A stretch of DNA of 64,000 nucleotides from Terebella lapidaria (lineage: Eukaryota; Annelida; Polychaeta; Terebellida; Terebellidae): positions 21,365,667-21,429,666 of the forward strand of contig OX424568.1 in NCBI GenBank assembly GCA_949152475.1, read 5' to 3'. Each line of letters begins with the position of its first letter. Position 1 is the stretch's first letter. Positions 44,740 to 57,277 of the stretch are shown piece by piece. The notes under the pieces are model-generated. The model saw nothing but the letters and a program-made list of their open reading frames with translations. It ran no database searches and had not been told where the DNA came from. Made by a program: the position numbers and the translations under genes.

Positions 44740-46345
44740 TTATTACATTCTTCGCTGCGCACAATTCTTGTGGCACTGTGGGAGCCAGGTCTTAATAACA
44801 TCCTGGTCCGCACAAAAGGTGTGACGTGTCATTGTCACTTGTACAAAAGAGTCCAGTCAATTATCGAGCCACAACAAGAATGCCACAAGAAGTGAGCGCT
44901 TTCGTGGACCATATTGTGTGCTTTCATACAACTCTGGATAGTAAGGACTAGCATTTTGTTTTTGTGCTCCGTGACAATTATTGGACTGACATTACATTTA
45001 AAACGTCAAATCAATATTCATGTGATAGGATGGCAACAGATGTGCTTTCGGAAAATATATTCATTCATTGTCAGTTGTACAAAAGAGTCTGAATTAAAGT
45101 CTAGAATAGTGTGCATCACTAAAGCATTTTAAGCACTAAAAGTCATACAAGTTCATTCAAATCGATATTGGGCATGAAAAAGCGGTCTATCCATAAATAT
45201 GCACTTCCAATATGATGTCAACACAAAATGTTTCCACGGAAACTTATGGTTATAGATGAGTTTTAAAAATTCCATATATGTTCTCAGTTGTACATTTCCA
45301 AAATGCTGAATAAGCAGAATTACGTCAACTCCGTGTTGGAGATAAAGTTTTTCCTATTGAAAAATATCATGAGAGTGTACTTTTTGGGAGAAACAATAGT
45401 CCCAGCATCAAATGGACATCCAGTACCAAGGAATCCAGTACCAAGAACCATCTCGGAACTGAAGAGTAACATCAGCAAGTCATCGATTCTGTACTCGATG
45501 ACGATCTTTGAGCAATTTGACAGAGAAAATCGGGCCATGATGAGTGTTAATCCAAGTACCGATAAAAAATGAGGAAAATATCATGAAAATGATGAAAAAA
45601 CAAGACACACGATGTTTCAGTGCCTGTCGCTTTGCTGTCGTTTGTCATTCTTACAGTTCTCGGACTTTTGATCAGCACCAGAGTCAGACAAAACACTCGT
45701 GATGGCTATAAATGTATGTGACGTCACGATCGTTCAATACCGTAATTTCATGACTCGTATATACGAATCGATGCGCTAGCCTGTCTCCGTATCGTTATTT
45801 ATGATGATATGAAGACCGGTTTTTGCACAATAAAAGTTGGTAACATATAGCTATCATATAATAAAACTCTATACATTGTTTACCGATGTGTATACAGTCA
45901 GAAATATTTTGAGCTGAATATTCAGGGTGTAAAGCCTGTTTAGCAGGAAGATGCTTTGAGATCTATGCTATACGGCTACATATCTATTGCATGTTAACAT
46001 GCGTTTCCTCGCTCATCATCAAGTTGTCTTTTGTTCTGCCTTGGGCGAGACTTCAGGCTATTGTTCTAGGGCTATTGTCTGTATCCAGTAGACAACACGT
46101 CACTGACCGTCCACTTTTGTTCCAGGTGAATAGGAAGTGCCAAGCAACATATATTATGTCAAACAGTGTAATTATAATTTGGTGTGACTTGCGGGCTCTT
46201 ACAGTGTACAATTTGTAATGTAATTAATCATTGCAATTACATGAATAAGGTAAAAAATATTTCCGTGTACTAGTGATGCAATAATATATCCAGTTATAAC
46301 CCCTAAGTTATAACCCCCAGTTATAACCCCCAGTTATAAACTTCG
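44740..46345. repeat. R1 (plus), spacer, R2 (minus) and a short TAACCCC tandem repeat
   Basis: R1 at 44740-44875 and inverted R2 at 45985-46170. A small tandem repeat of about 13-14 bp with core AGTTATAACCCCC covers 46293-46340. The ORF at 45288-45572 shows no recognisable domain. Confidence 0.5.
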
Positions 46346-47137
46346 TCCGTGGATTCGGTCTTGGAATTGGAATTTGTATGTTGTCGGTATCCATTTGTGC
46401 TGTTTTCCTACAGAATATACACGTGGGTCATAGCTTGTTGCTGTGGGAACCCAACCGAACTGTGAGATAATTGACTGGGTTCTTCTGTACAATCAACAAT
46501 GACATCGGATTTCCAATGTGCTGAGCTCGACGTTATTAGGTAGCCACACATACTGTGTTATTGAAACTAAATGACTTATTCATTTTTAAAATAACAATGA
46601 CCAAACAAAATACAACATTGTGAAAAATGTTAGGGTCATTTCGCATTCAATCAGTTGACAATTTAAGCAAAGTCATGGAATTTTACATACAGAACGAGAA
46701 TATAATAAAGTTGCTATATGATGTTAATATTGTATTTTATACTGCACAATAAAGAAATCCTGTAGAATAGTACAGCGAAGCTGCTAAATAGTTCCCATGT
46801 GTTAATTAATCTCGCTGAATTAATTTTATCACCCGTGTATCATTGAGTTACTGGATCACGTGACCCAACAAGGGCCTCCCAGGACAATCGCTGAAGGAAA
46901 CCCCTGAATGGCATTTAATCATGCTGTGATTACTGATCCACTATAGTTGTTCAGTTGCAATGCAGCGTATTAAATGATTGCTGGAGTGAAAATGCAAGCC
47001 ATTGGCTGGTATTAGTGTTTATAGTTGGTATTCTAGGTGTTGCCTTGGTCATTTTGCATGCCAGATCAGTCTTCGTTCGGGGTTTCCCTTGCAGTATTGA
47101 TACCTTGCAACCTTCCCAGCACCATTTCTAGTGTTAA

Positions 47138-47571
47138 AGTAGTCCGCTGCAAACAGTGAGGTAACGAAGGGTCACAATTGAGAAGTTAGTTCTTGAAAAT
47201 AATCTCTTCATGATGACCTATTTTAGGAGTAACTGATCAGCATCCTAATACTGAAAAGAAAGTTGGGGGTCACCGTACTGGTTTCTCCGACATAATCATT
47301 CGATCAAAATCCCAAACATGTACCTAAAATGACATATTTGTTTTTGGTATTCTTGCACATTTTTCGTCCATATTCTCATGTTGCATCATGCTCCCCATGC
47401 GAACGGATACGGTGACCCCCTATTTTCTTTTCAGTTTTATGATGCTGATCAGTTACTCTATAAAATATGTCGTTTTGAAGCTCTAGATTATGTTGATACA
47501 TTTATTTATTTCAACAAACTATTTGACCCCTCCTTACCTCACTGATTATAGCGGACTACCTTTAATTTACA
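47138..47571. mobile_element. Fold-back MITE with GTAGTCCGC ends
   Basis: Left end AGTAGTCCGC and right end GCGGACTACCT are inverted copies, flanked by TTAA (47134-47137 and 47572-47575; a TA target also fits). Inner parts are inverted as well: CTGATCAGCATCCTAATACT at about 47231 matches the complement of the stretch at about 47438-47456, and GGGGGTCACCGTA matches the complement of TACGGTGACCCCC. No coding content. Confidence 0.75.
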
Positions 47572-47575
47572 TCAT

Positions 47576-48125
47576 AGTATTGCAGGTGAAGTTGGTCGCG
47601 GGATGTTTTGACTACAAGAGGCGAGCGCTGGAGTATATTTGACTCTGGGTTATACTTTTGACGCTGGAGTATAGTTCCGACCAGATATAATATAATGACA
47701 AAACCAGTTGGCACGATTATTTATGAATTTTATGTGAATAATTTTTTTTATATTATTCAACACAAGACAATAAACATTATTTATTGGTCATAGCATTATT
47801 CAAACTATTCATAAATCCACGACCTCATCCAAATGCTATACCCATTAACTGTGAGGAAGCCACCAGCGCAATTAGTTGACCATCATTAGAGAAGCCACCA
47901 GGTTCGGTGATGAAGAATTTACCGAAGCTGTGAAATTGTAAGCAATTAGAACCTTTATGAAAGTAATCAATTGAATAGATCAGAGCGGATTTATTGTCAC
48001 CAAATGCAATTTGTAAGCGGAGATGTCACGAAAGAAGCCACATAGCATTTATCAAAGTACCATGTAGCAGATTTAGAATCACGAGAGTCAAGGCCCACTG
48101 GCCTTTGTTGCTCTAAAGAGCAACC
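47576..48125. other. Spacer before the satellite element
   Basis: No ORF, RNA or clear repeat supported, apart from two hairpins just before the satellite (AAGGCC..GGCCTT at about 48089 and GTTGCTCT..AGAGCAAC at about 48106). Confidence 0.45.
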
Positions 48126-49085
48126 ACTTGGCGAAATATCAACAAAATAAGCATCAACCAATATGACATTTTACTGACAATGACCTTGAATCAATATTCG
48201 GTGAGATACAGGCATTTTTTTTTTCAGGGACTTGATTAGTGCCATAATTGTAGAACCAGTGGTCAGATTGCAATTCTGACTTCACATCTACACATCCTAG
48301 GCCCTAGCCGTCATTTTTCAAAAGTAGGCCAAAGTTCAATTCTTGGTCAAAAGTAGGGCAAAGTGCACATTTGCACTATTATGATAGTGTTTTAGCCTAG
48401 AGGGTCGAAATTAACGTTATTCTTGCTCTAGCATCAATATTTAACGAGATACAGCCATTTTTCTCATTTTAGGGACTTAATTAGTGCCATAATTGTAGAA
48501 CCAGTGGTCAGATTGCAATTCTGACTTCACGTCTACACATCTTAGGTCCTAGCCGTCATTTTTCAAAAAGTAGGCCAAAGTTCAATTTTTGATCAAAATT
48601 AGGTCAAAGTGCAAATTTGCACTAATATGATAGTAAATTAGCCCAGAGGGTCGAAATTAACGTTATTTTTGCTCTAGGATCAATATTTAGCGAGATACAG
48701 CCATTTTCCCTATTTTAATGACCTAATTAGTGCCATAATTAAGGAACCAGTGGTCGGATTGCAATTCTGACTTCACATCTACACATCTTAGGTCCTAGCC
48801 GTCATTTTTAAAAAAGTAGGCCAAAGTTCAATTTTTGGTCAAAACTAGGTCAAAGTGCATATTTGCACTATTATGATAGTATTTTAGCCATAGACCTACA
48901 TCAGAGGGACCGCTGACTGTGACGTCACGCCCGCTATTTCCAATGCGACGATCTGTATGGCACCGCAGCGCCCCCAGCGGGTTTGACTAGACACCTTGTT
49001 ATCGCCCATAGTTTCAAGGACGCGGTTGTTTGACTTCTCTCCTTAGAGTTCACTTTTTTAGATCTGCATCATCACGAATCTAGTG

Positions 49086-52000
49086 ATGGGCGGAGGAAAA
49101 AACTGTTGCGTTTTTGGTTGCACCAACTACAGCACAAAGAACAACAATGTTAGTTATGTTTCGTTTCCGAAAAAAGGGGTCGATGACGAGTGGAGAGGTC
49201 GACTGATTGCTGCTGTCAACCGATGTGACAGATCGTTCAACCCAGACATCTGCACGGCTCACTTCGAGCAATCGTGTCTTCTGTTCCATGGTAAGCAATT
49301 ATACTTACCTGGTACTCATTATATTATACTAGATCGGTCAATTAGGCAAATCAAATCAGGATTATTAATATACGGTTGTCATTTACTCATTACCATCATA
49401 TTATAATCTGGTACAAGTGGTAGGCTAACAAGCTAGGGCAATGATCATTCATACGATTATGAGGCCCCAAAATGGTTATGTAATGTAATAAGATTAAAGA
49501 TATGTCATAAGCTTCAAGAATGCTACGTATACAGCATTCAAGTAGGCCTATTGTAGTTCGAACTCAGTCTGTATCATTGTAGACATGATAGATGGGGTCA
49601 TCGTCCTCTATATGGTACATATATGTAGATCTATGTATATGTCTTTTATACTGTCAATGTCATCCTATTCTGTATATATGTGTGAATGTTATTTTTTTTA
49701 TCAGGGAAAGGTTACAAGCTAGTCAGAGGCAGTTTGCCCACAAAACTGATGCCACAGAAGAGCGTTGAACTCCCGAAACAGCCACCAAGGAAGGAACCTG
49801 TAAGCATTTTTTTTTGTAAATAGATATAAATTTGCTATATACAGATATAGGACTCACTGTATTAAGAGTTGTGTTGATGTTCCCTTGTTATAAGAATCGT
49901 AAACACATATTTATAATGTGAATGTTCTTGCAGTATTGGTTGACTTGTTATATGATCATTTTACTTATTTTTCCAGTTTTTGTTACTTAATTAAGAAATG
50001 GGGATATATGTCCACAGTATCAAACTGGTGAGTAATAGCTGATTATAAGTTTATATCATGATCTATGTTGTAATGAAATGAGTTCCATTCGAGATTTTCC
50101 ACTTCGGATAAGTCCTGCATAGTGTAACAATAAAAGTTAATTCCATTACAGTACACTACATGCATAACTCTTTTCACAACTCTTATGATACTAGAAGTTA
50201 TTTGGAACCGAATTAGGATGATTTCTTTTCATAACTTCAGATTGCAAGACCTCCTCCTATGGTCCCCGAGAAAGTGTTCCACTATGACCACTGGATGACG
50301 TTAGACGAGCGGTGGATCTGCCAGGATGGGTTGTGCTGAAAAGTACCAGTACAGCTCTGATTGTGGGCGTGTATGACGAGGAGAGAGGACGGCTTGTCAA
50401 AAGGCTAACAATCAACAAGGACCTGAAAGCATTTGCAGTACTTGAAGGTGAGTAGTGAATTGAGATATTTTCTTTAAGGTATTCTGGTCACTTGTGATTG
50501 TTAAATGCTGAGTTACATGCCCCCAATGACCGATAGTTAACTTTCATGCATTGAAAATTTATTCACACATATTTGCACAGTACAAAACTTTTCAACAATA
50601 TATGATACAAATTTCTTAAACATATATTTATTCGTGTGTGGGACGATTTCCTTAAATGATTGACCATTACTAATTGTTGGTTACTTGGCCCGTAGATGTA
50701 CCTGCCCGAGAGACCTGGGACTTGGAGCAGATCTCCATGAAGAAACTGCTGATCCATCTAGACTCCTTGAAGAAGTGTCCAGGAGTGTGTGACTCACGAC
50801 AGGTTCAACATGTGCCCAAGCAGCCTGATCTGTACACATTCTACTCCAGTGAACTTGCTCCCGGTGGCTCAGTGAAGACCTGGTCTGTGACAAGATCCAA
50901 GTCCTGTCAAGGTGCCGTGACTGGTGGCAGGTGTGCAGCGTGTGAGGCCGTGCATATTAGAACGTTTGTCCCAGGAACAGATATCACCAACATGCCCAAG
51001 GAGGTCCACCCCAAAAACACCACTATCAACGCTGAGTCGTGACCACCTGATCCATGAGTTGAAGAGGAGCAGACAGGATGTCAGACGCCTTGAAGCCATG
51101 GTAGATAAGCTGCGGAAGGAGATTCCAGAAAAAGGTGTTCACTTGTCAGAGGATATCACCAAGGGACTGTTCACAAACATGCAGTTCGGCAACAACCAAC
51201 TGATGAAGTTGTTTTGGGAAGAACAGATGAAGGCTTCGAACCGCGATCCTAGAGGTATGAGATGGCACCCGATGATGGTCCGTTTTGCGATCTACCTTCA
51301 TTATCAGAGTCCGCGCTGTTATGAGGCCCTTCGAAGTTCCGGCGTACTGCAGCTGCCGAACAAATCAACGCTGAGGGACTACACTAACGTTATTCAGCCA
51401 AAGGATGGATTTTGCCCAGAAGTGTTCAAGGTAAATCAGATTTGTGTTTTGGTGTTTGTCATACTACTCATAGAATGCTTCAATTAAAACTCAGACATCC
51501 TTACATACATTGCAACATACCATACAAATAGTATAAATCCATATACATTAGTATACTGTAATAAACAATGTTGATCAAATTGAATAGGATAGAAACACTT
51601 GTGTTCTAGGACCTTCGAGAGCAGTCCTCCAGGCTGAGAGACGAGGAGCGTTATGTTGCTCTGCTGCATGATGAGATGTCCATCAAAAGTGACCTCGTCT
51701 ATGATCGACGGAGTGGACAGATCATTGGATTCACCAATCCGGAAGCATGGCAGTTCAATGGGGTAATCATATTTGTTTCAATCATAGAGATATTCTGAAT
51801 TTGTTTACAACACATAGCATACTGTGTATGCATCAAATTGTAGGTCTGTCAATAAATTTTAAATAGTTTGGACATCTAATATATGACTTGTTACCATTTT
51901 ACTAGTAAAAATATATATATATATCAAAGTTTTGTTTCTCCCGAAGGATGAGGCAAAGTACATCGCCAGTCATGTACTTGTCTTCATGATTGTCGGCATC

Positions 52001-54128
52001 ACCAGCGACTTGAAAATGAGTGTGGCCCATTTCCCAACCAAGAATGCCACAGCTGGAGAGATGTACCCTTTGATGTGGAAAACAGTAGCCTATTTAGAGA
52101 TGGCCTGTGGACTCAAGGTAGAGTAAATACTGATATATTATTTTGGTATTAAACAGGAATCAGTCGATTAAACATTTGATATAAAATTTGTCTTTGCATG
52201 AGGTGAATTTATTCTGATACTATAGGTAATTACATCCACGAGTGATAAAGCCGCTCCGAATCTCCGAATCAGAGGCTATACCGCATGCACGGTGTTGATG
52301 GTAAAGGTGTCACCTACAAGTCCGCCAACCGGTACGCGAAGGAAGAGAGGTCCCTCTACTTTCTGTCAGACGCACCTCATTTGATAAAGACCATCCGGAA
52401 CAACATTCACATTTCTCAGCCCGGAGGGAGCAGATACTTGTGGGTGTGTACAAACAATTAGAATACGTACTGCCTGATTTCTATTCACCAGAAATACAAC
52501 AGCCAAATCATCAGTTAAATTACACTGGTAGTATAGCCAGCTATGACCTCTTGTCCTGAAACTGGAGTTTTTGGACACACAGTACTGGTATATGAATGGT
52601 ATTCAGTGAAATGTCTCACAATAGAATGACTGACATACTTAGAATTGGTGGTATGTATTAACCTCAAAATGCTAATTTGCAGAACGATGGAAATCACATC
52701 CTGTGGTCGCATGTGTACAAGCTGTACAGCGACGACAGCAGTAGAGCCCTGTATAGGACCAAACTGACACATGACCATGTGGCACTGACACCATCATCCA
52801 AGATGAGTGTTCGCTTAGCAGCTCAGGTGATTCTTGAATAAAGTTCATATACAGTTAACGTATCATAATAATACACTTTTAAATTCAAACCGATACATGC
52901 AGTTTGACCTTCAAAATCACTATATAACAACTGTTTATTTATGTTTCAGGTTCCGAGTCGAAGTGTTTCGGTGGTCATGATGAACTATTATGCACCAGAA
53001 ATGGATGAAACTGCGAAGTTTTTCATGTTGTGCGATCGGTTTTTCGACTGCCTGAATGTACGTTCTGTGACCGAGCATATGACGAGACGGAAACCTGAGC
53101 TAGCCCCCTACAGGTCTCCTGATGATGAGCGGTTCCAGGTGCATATCATTCACCGGCAAACTGGATTAACACAGGTAGACATGTATCTTTGAGAATCTTT
53201 GAGTTATTACCAGGAGGTAGCACATAATGGTCATTTTTGCAAAATGTATCACAAACCATTGAATTTTATTGATCTTCAGTTTCTGGAGGGTGAGTTCCTT
53301 AGGTACCTGGAAGAATGGAAGGCGAGCGTCATGGCCCGGGAAGGTTTCACAAAGGCGGAGAAGAACAAGATGTTTATCTCCGATCAAACCTATGAAGGGA
53401 TACTCATGACAGGTACATTTATCATTCAGTTAAAATCATTCAACTAGGACATTTTCAATGTTTACACGTGTATTGTGTAGCCAAAAATACATGCCATGTG
53501 TATTCACATTTTTACTTCTTTTGAATTTTTCAGTGCATGGCTTCACTGAAGCAACACGCTACCTTCTAGCGCATGGAGTGAACTATGTCCTGAGTATTCG
53601 GTATTGCCAAGATCCTCGAACAAATAATGAATCGTGTCTTCAGTTCGAAATCCGCAGGTACCGCATGATGACGTAGGTATAAAATTGTATTTCCTTCTAT
53701 GTGCATTTAGGCCACTGAGACCCATACGCATTCTGGCTTGATGAACTGGGGCGCGCCCTGTGCCATACGAATGCAACGGATTGCTCTCCGGAAATAGAGA
53801 GTCCTTCACCTTCTTCTTCATCCTCTTGAAGAACATTTTGGCCGTCACCGTGGACTTGCCAGACGAGCCGACAATCCGAACCTGCAGCAGTTTAGGTGTG
53901 TATTTTTTTGGAATTGAAAATCTGAAGTGATGAAATTGGTAATACGACTCAAATTAGCAATCATAATTATATGTAAGACATGTTCAAATTTGTTACAGGT
54001 ACCAAGAAAATCAGCTTCGACTTCAACGAGGTCTAGCGTTCATGTTCCAACTGAAAGGGAATGTCAGCGGGAAGAGAAATACAGTACTTTCTGTGACTGA
54101 GAGCCCTCTAAAGAAAAAACGTTACTAA
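49086..54128 (+). pseudogene. THAP-domain P-element transposase, 12 exons, damaged
   Basis: P-type transposases bind their element ends with an N-terminal THAP zinc finger and cut DNA with an RNase H-like core, and many have a GTP-binding insert. Exons from splice signals: 49086-49290, 49705-49799, 50237-50447, 50695-51430, 51610-51762, 51947-52117, about 52226-52443, 52683-52826, 52950-53174, 53280-53412, 53534-53895, 53999-54128. The THAP C2CH motif is visible (CCVFGC ... ICTAHF) with a following GSLPT block. Later: coiled-coil stretch LIHELKRSRQDVRRLE, core FGNNQLMKLFWEEQ and MRWHPMMVRFAIYLH, acidic motif LLHDEMSIKSDLVYD, then FLSDAPHLIKTIRNN, HILWSHVYKLY and LSIRYCQDP, and C-terminal GRHRGLARRADNPNLQQF. 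Damage: a frame change near 50295, another near 50950-51000, an 8-bp tandem duplication at 52254-52269, and a LINE-derived patch at about 53621-53835. It is most likely inactive. Confidence 0.88.
53621..53835 (-). mobile_element. LINE-derived fragment inside transposase exon 11
   Basis: On minus this segment translates to a LINE ORF2 tail of a common type: VHQARMRMGLSGLNAHRRKY, then a Cys block SSCGTCGFRTEDTIHYLFE. It sits exactly between the transposase pieces ..RYCQDP and FGRHRGLARR.., which in other P-type transposases are separated only by a short LEEY-like linker. It lacks both the RT and the LINE 3' end, so it is an internal scrap of about 215 bp. The edges are estimated from where the two protein frames stop matching. 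Confidence 0.7.
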
Positions 54129-55321
54129 ATGTAGTGAAAGGCATTCTAGGTTGTAATTGCATGTGCAGACGATATAAATGCTATCATTTTGGTCATTTCA
54201 TTCCATACAAGTATCAGTATTTATTCTTGGTTAGTTGAGCTACAGGTCATAGTTTAGTGCAAAGGTTTCGTAAAAATGAACATTTCGTGAGATATTTGTG
54301 GTATGCTGTCAATCTTCGGTGATGTATCCTGTCTCTATGCATCTTGTCACTTGACCTTACTCAGCTAACTGACACAGCTATATCATTACTAGGCACCTAT
54401 GTTCAATTATATGATCTTCAATATCAGGACAAGAAATTAACATAACTGTGAGAATCCATGCCTGGTTAACTCATTTTGAGAAAAAAATGGACCATTTTTA
54501 GTGTCAGTCTCAGCAAGAATTAGATTCTGAGAGAATTTGTCTAATATACTGTCCAGTGAACCAGATTATATTGACTACCGGTACTCATTATTAATATTAA
54601 CTGAACCTGTACCAGTACATGTATGTGTGAAAGTAGCGTTTTGGGAAAGTTCAGGTTACCAGTACAGGTAACTTGCTATCTTGCTTGCAGGTTTATGTGA
54701 TCTGCAGTATCATGTTCCTTCATCTTACTGATTATGACAATTTTTTATATTCTCACATCTGAGGCAAATAGTGAATTATATTCTGATTTGTTTGATGGAA
54801 CTAATGGTGGTATACAGGTGTATGTGTGCGATGGTGTGATGAAGGCTTTGAAAATATGCAATGAAATGCACACATGTACATATGCTTGCACATAATGATA
54901 GAATATCTCACCCATACTGTAGAATGTGTGCATAAATGAAACATGTCTATGAGAATGTATATGAATGGTTTATTCTCATGTATCATCTCAAATAAGTTTG
55001 CCAGTACAATAAACTGTTGCTTGTCTATACTTTCTAAACTTTGAATGTTCTTGTTTCCATCACTAACTCCAGCTGCTTCACATCGCATATTTAGATGCAC
55101 ATATCGAGATATAGGCAATGCAAGATGACTTGGCAATGGCATGTATTCAACAGGCATCAGCATTACAATTGTTTTACTTTATCACACTGGAATACACCAA
55201 CATTTGAAAACAACACGGCTTCTATATGGCTTCTTCAGTTAACAATGGCACACAAAACAGAACAATCGACAAAACTCCGTAATGGAAGTAAATGTATATA
55301 CATATTCTAGTACGAATTTAT

Positions 55322-55855
55322 TTAGTCTATTTGTTTACGAATTCCCTTCTGTTTACGAGATTTCTTCGATTTAGATAAATAATTTTCCATGATGTTCCGG
55401 CATCTGGCATGACAACGAAGATGAAAAAAAACTTGAAGTACATACATCAGGACTTCCATACTCGATTCATCCAACTCAACATCGTCGTACTCATGAATGC
55501 TACGAGCAAATGATGATAACAAATCTTCATGTGCGCAAACTAACTGAACAAAATAATCTAAAGACAGAGAGTGAGACTTGCTCATGGACTGAAACACACT
55601 CTCACATAACTCAAAAAAGACAATCATATCAGATGTTGGTTCACAGAGTCCGCCCCGGTCCTTGACCTGCACCAGCTTGCACCAGCTTGCTCTGTGACTG
55701 TGAGTGTCAGTCATGACCACGACCTCAGTCTGCACATCCAGCTCCTGATGAATGATAATATGATAAATATTATAAAATGTGAATTGGATCCAAATATAGC
55801 ATAGTTTATTCCTACTCAGTCTCTTTATCAGAGTCTGGTCAGTCGATAATACCAT
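55322..55855 (-). CDS. Second ORF of the P element, RGGL-type domain, unknown function
   Basis: A 177-codon uninterrupted frame lies on the strand opposite the transposase, convergent with it. The central part reads ASWCKLVQVKDRGGLCEPTS, followed by a helical stretch and a Lys/Arg-rich tail ending KSRKQKGIRKQID. From memory, a DRGGL.xPS segment followed by helices occurs near the C-terminus of many transposon-encoded THAP proteins; that is the basis for calling it transposon-related. A possible acceptor (CAG) at 55745-55747 in phase would start a shorter exon 55322-55744 at ELDVQTEVVV. No catalytic motif is visible. It could be a separated C-terminal transposase domain, an accessory or regulator protein, or a captured gene. 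Confidence 0.55.
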   Translation of the reverse strand: MVLSTDQTLIKRLSRNKLCYIWIQFTFYNIYHIIIHQELDVQTEVVVMTDTHSHRASWCKLVQVKDRGGLCEPTSDMIVFFELCESVFQSMSKSHSLSLDYFVQLVCAHEDLLSSFARSIHEYDDVELDESSMEVLMYVLQVFFHLRCHARCRNIMENYLSKSKKSRKQKGIRKQID

Positions 55856-57277
55856 TGGGCTGCTTGTGTCGGACTCGGAGACAAGTGTTAGACCAGGCAG
55901 TGGATATCAACAAACTCCAATTATCGCCCACTCGATAAATGTTATGTCGATATTAGTTGTGCTCATATTTTACAATATCACCATTTATTGTTCTAAAATC
56001 GAGTGTTTATATCAACGATAGTACAAATATTGAATGGATATCGGCCTACTTTACCTCGAATGCATTCAGCATTTCTCGTTCGGCGTCCATGATTGACCTC
56101 TATTATGTCACACCCGCAGGGGGCGCTGCGCATTTGATAACATATTTCCCGCGATTTCGAGTCAGCGGTCCCTCTGATGTAGGTCTATGATTTTAGCCCA
56201 TAGGGTCGAAATTAACGTTATTTTTGCTCTAGGATCAAAATTCAGCAAGATACAGCCATTTTTCCCATTTTACTGACCTAATTAGTGCCATAATAAAGGA
56301 ACCAGTGGTCGGATTGCGATTCTGAGTTCACATCTACACATCTTAGGTCCTAGCCGTCATTTATCAAAAAGTAGGCCAAAGTTCAATTTTTGGTCAAAAT
56401 TAGGTCAAAGTGCACATTTGCACTATTATGATAGTATTTTGGCCCAGAAGTTCGAAATTAACGTTTGTTTTGCTCTAGGATCAAAATTCAGCAAGATACA
56501 GCCATTTTCCCTATTTTAATGACCTAATTAGTGCCATAATTAAGGAACCAGTGGTCGGATTGCAATTCTGACTTCACATCTACACATCTTAGGTCCTAGC
56601 CGTCATTTTTCAAAAAGTAGGCCAAAGTTCAATTTTTGGTCAAAACTGGGTCAAAGTGCACATTTGCACTATTATGATAGTATTTTAGCCCAGTGGGTAG
56701 AAATTAACGTTATTTTTGCTCTAGGATCAATATTTAGCGAGATACAGCCATTTTCCCCATTTTGATGACCTAATTAGTGTCATAATTAAGGAACCAGTGG
56801 TCGGATTGCAATTCTGACTTCACATCTACACATTTTAGGTCCTAGACATCATTTTTCAAAAAGTAGGCCAAAGTTCAATTTTTGCTCAAAATTAGGTCAA
56901 AGTGCGAATTTGGGCTATTATGATAGTATATTAGCCGTGAGGGTCGAAATTAACGTTATTCTTGCTCTAGGATCAATATTTATTGAGATATACAGTGTTT
57001 AAGTTTATCATTGGCGTAAATGGCGAATGATTTTCAAAACGCTGCTGTGACCTTGACCTTTGACCCAGGACCTTGAAAACCAATAGGGAATCTAGCAACG
57101 TGGATGTGCATGGGTGATAAAAATTTCAGCAAAATCGGACGAAAATTGTGCTACCTAGAGGGCGAACAAAAAACTGTTACAAACAAACAAACACACATCC
57201 AAAACGATCAACATACTTGGCAAAATCGAGGATTTCGCCAAGTAATAACCGTGATGAAGTCACACTGCGCCGGACTG

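Larger units (their letters stand above)
48889..56189 (+). mobile_element. P-superfamily DNA transposon, 7301 bp, with TIRs and 8-bp target duplication
   Basis: The ends are a 30-bp perfect inverted repeat starting CATAGACCTACATCAGAGGG (48889-48918 and 56160-56189). A subterminal inverted match follows (CGCAGCGCCCCC, about 48964 and 56120). Both sides are flanked by ATTTTAGC (48881-48888 and 56190-56197), an 8-bp duplication of the satellite unit it entered. Thirty-base TIRs, 8-bp duplications and a THAP transposase are P-superfamily traits. The plus strand carries a spliced transposase gene, now damaged; the minus strand carries a second ORF. Perfect TIRs and TSD suggest the insertion is not old. 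Confidence 0.92.
48126..57243. mobile_element. Satellite-bearing element (unit about 242 bp) split by a P element
   Basis: Outside the P element, 48126-48888 and 56190-57243 are one repeat. They contain about seven tandem units of roughly 242 bp, each with GTCGAAATTAACGTTATT, GAGATACAGCCATTTT, GACCTAATTAGTGCCATAAT-type, CTACACATCTTAGGTCCTAG and CAAAGTGCACATTTGCACTA motifs. The outer ends are inverted: ACTTGGCGAAAT at 48126-48137 and its complement at 57232-57243; the right end is also a hairpin (57215-57243). The right arm includes GACCTTGACCTTTGACC and an ACAAAC run. Non-autonomous elements with internal tandem units are known from marine invertebrates, but I cannot assign a superfamily. Confidence 0.65.

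Noticed and set aside
50674-51487. Two overlapping ORFs as two separate genes
   Set aside because: They are successive frames of one transposase; family motifs continue across the frame change.
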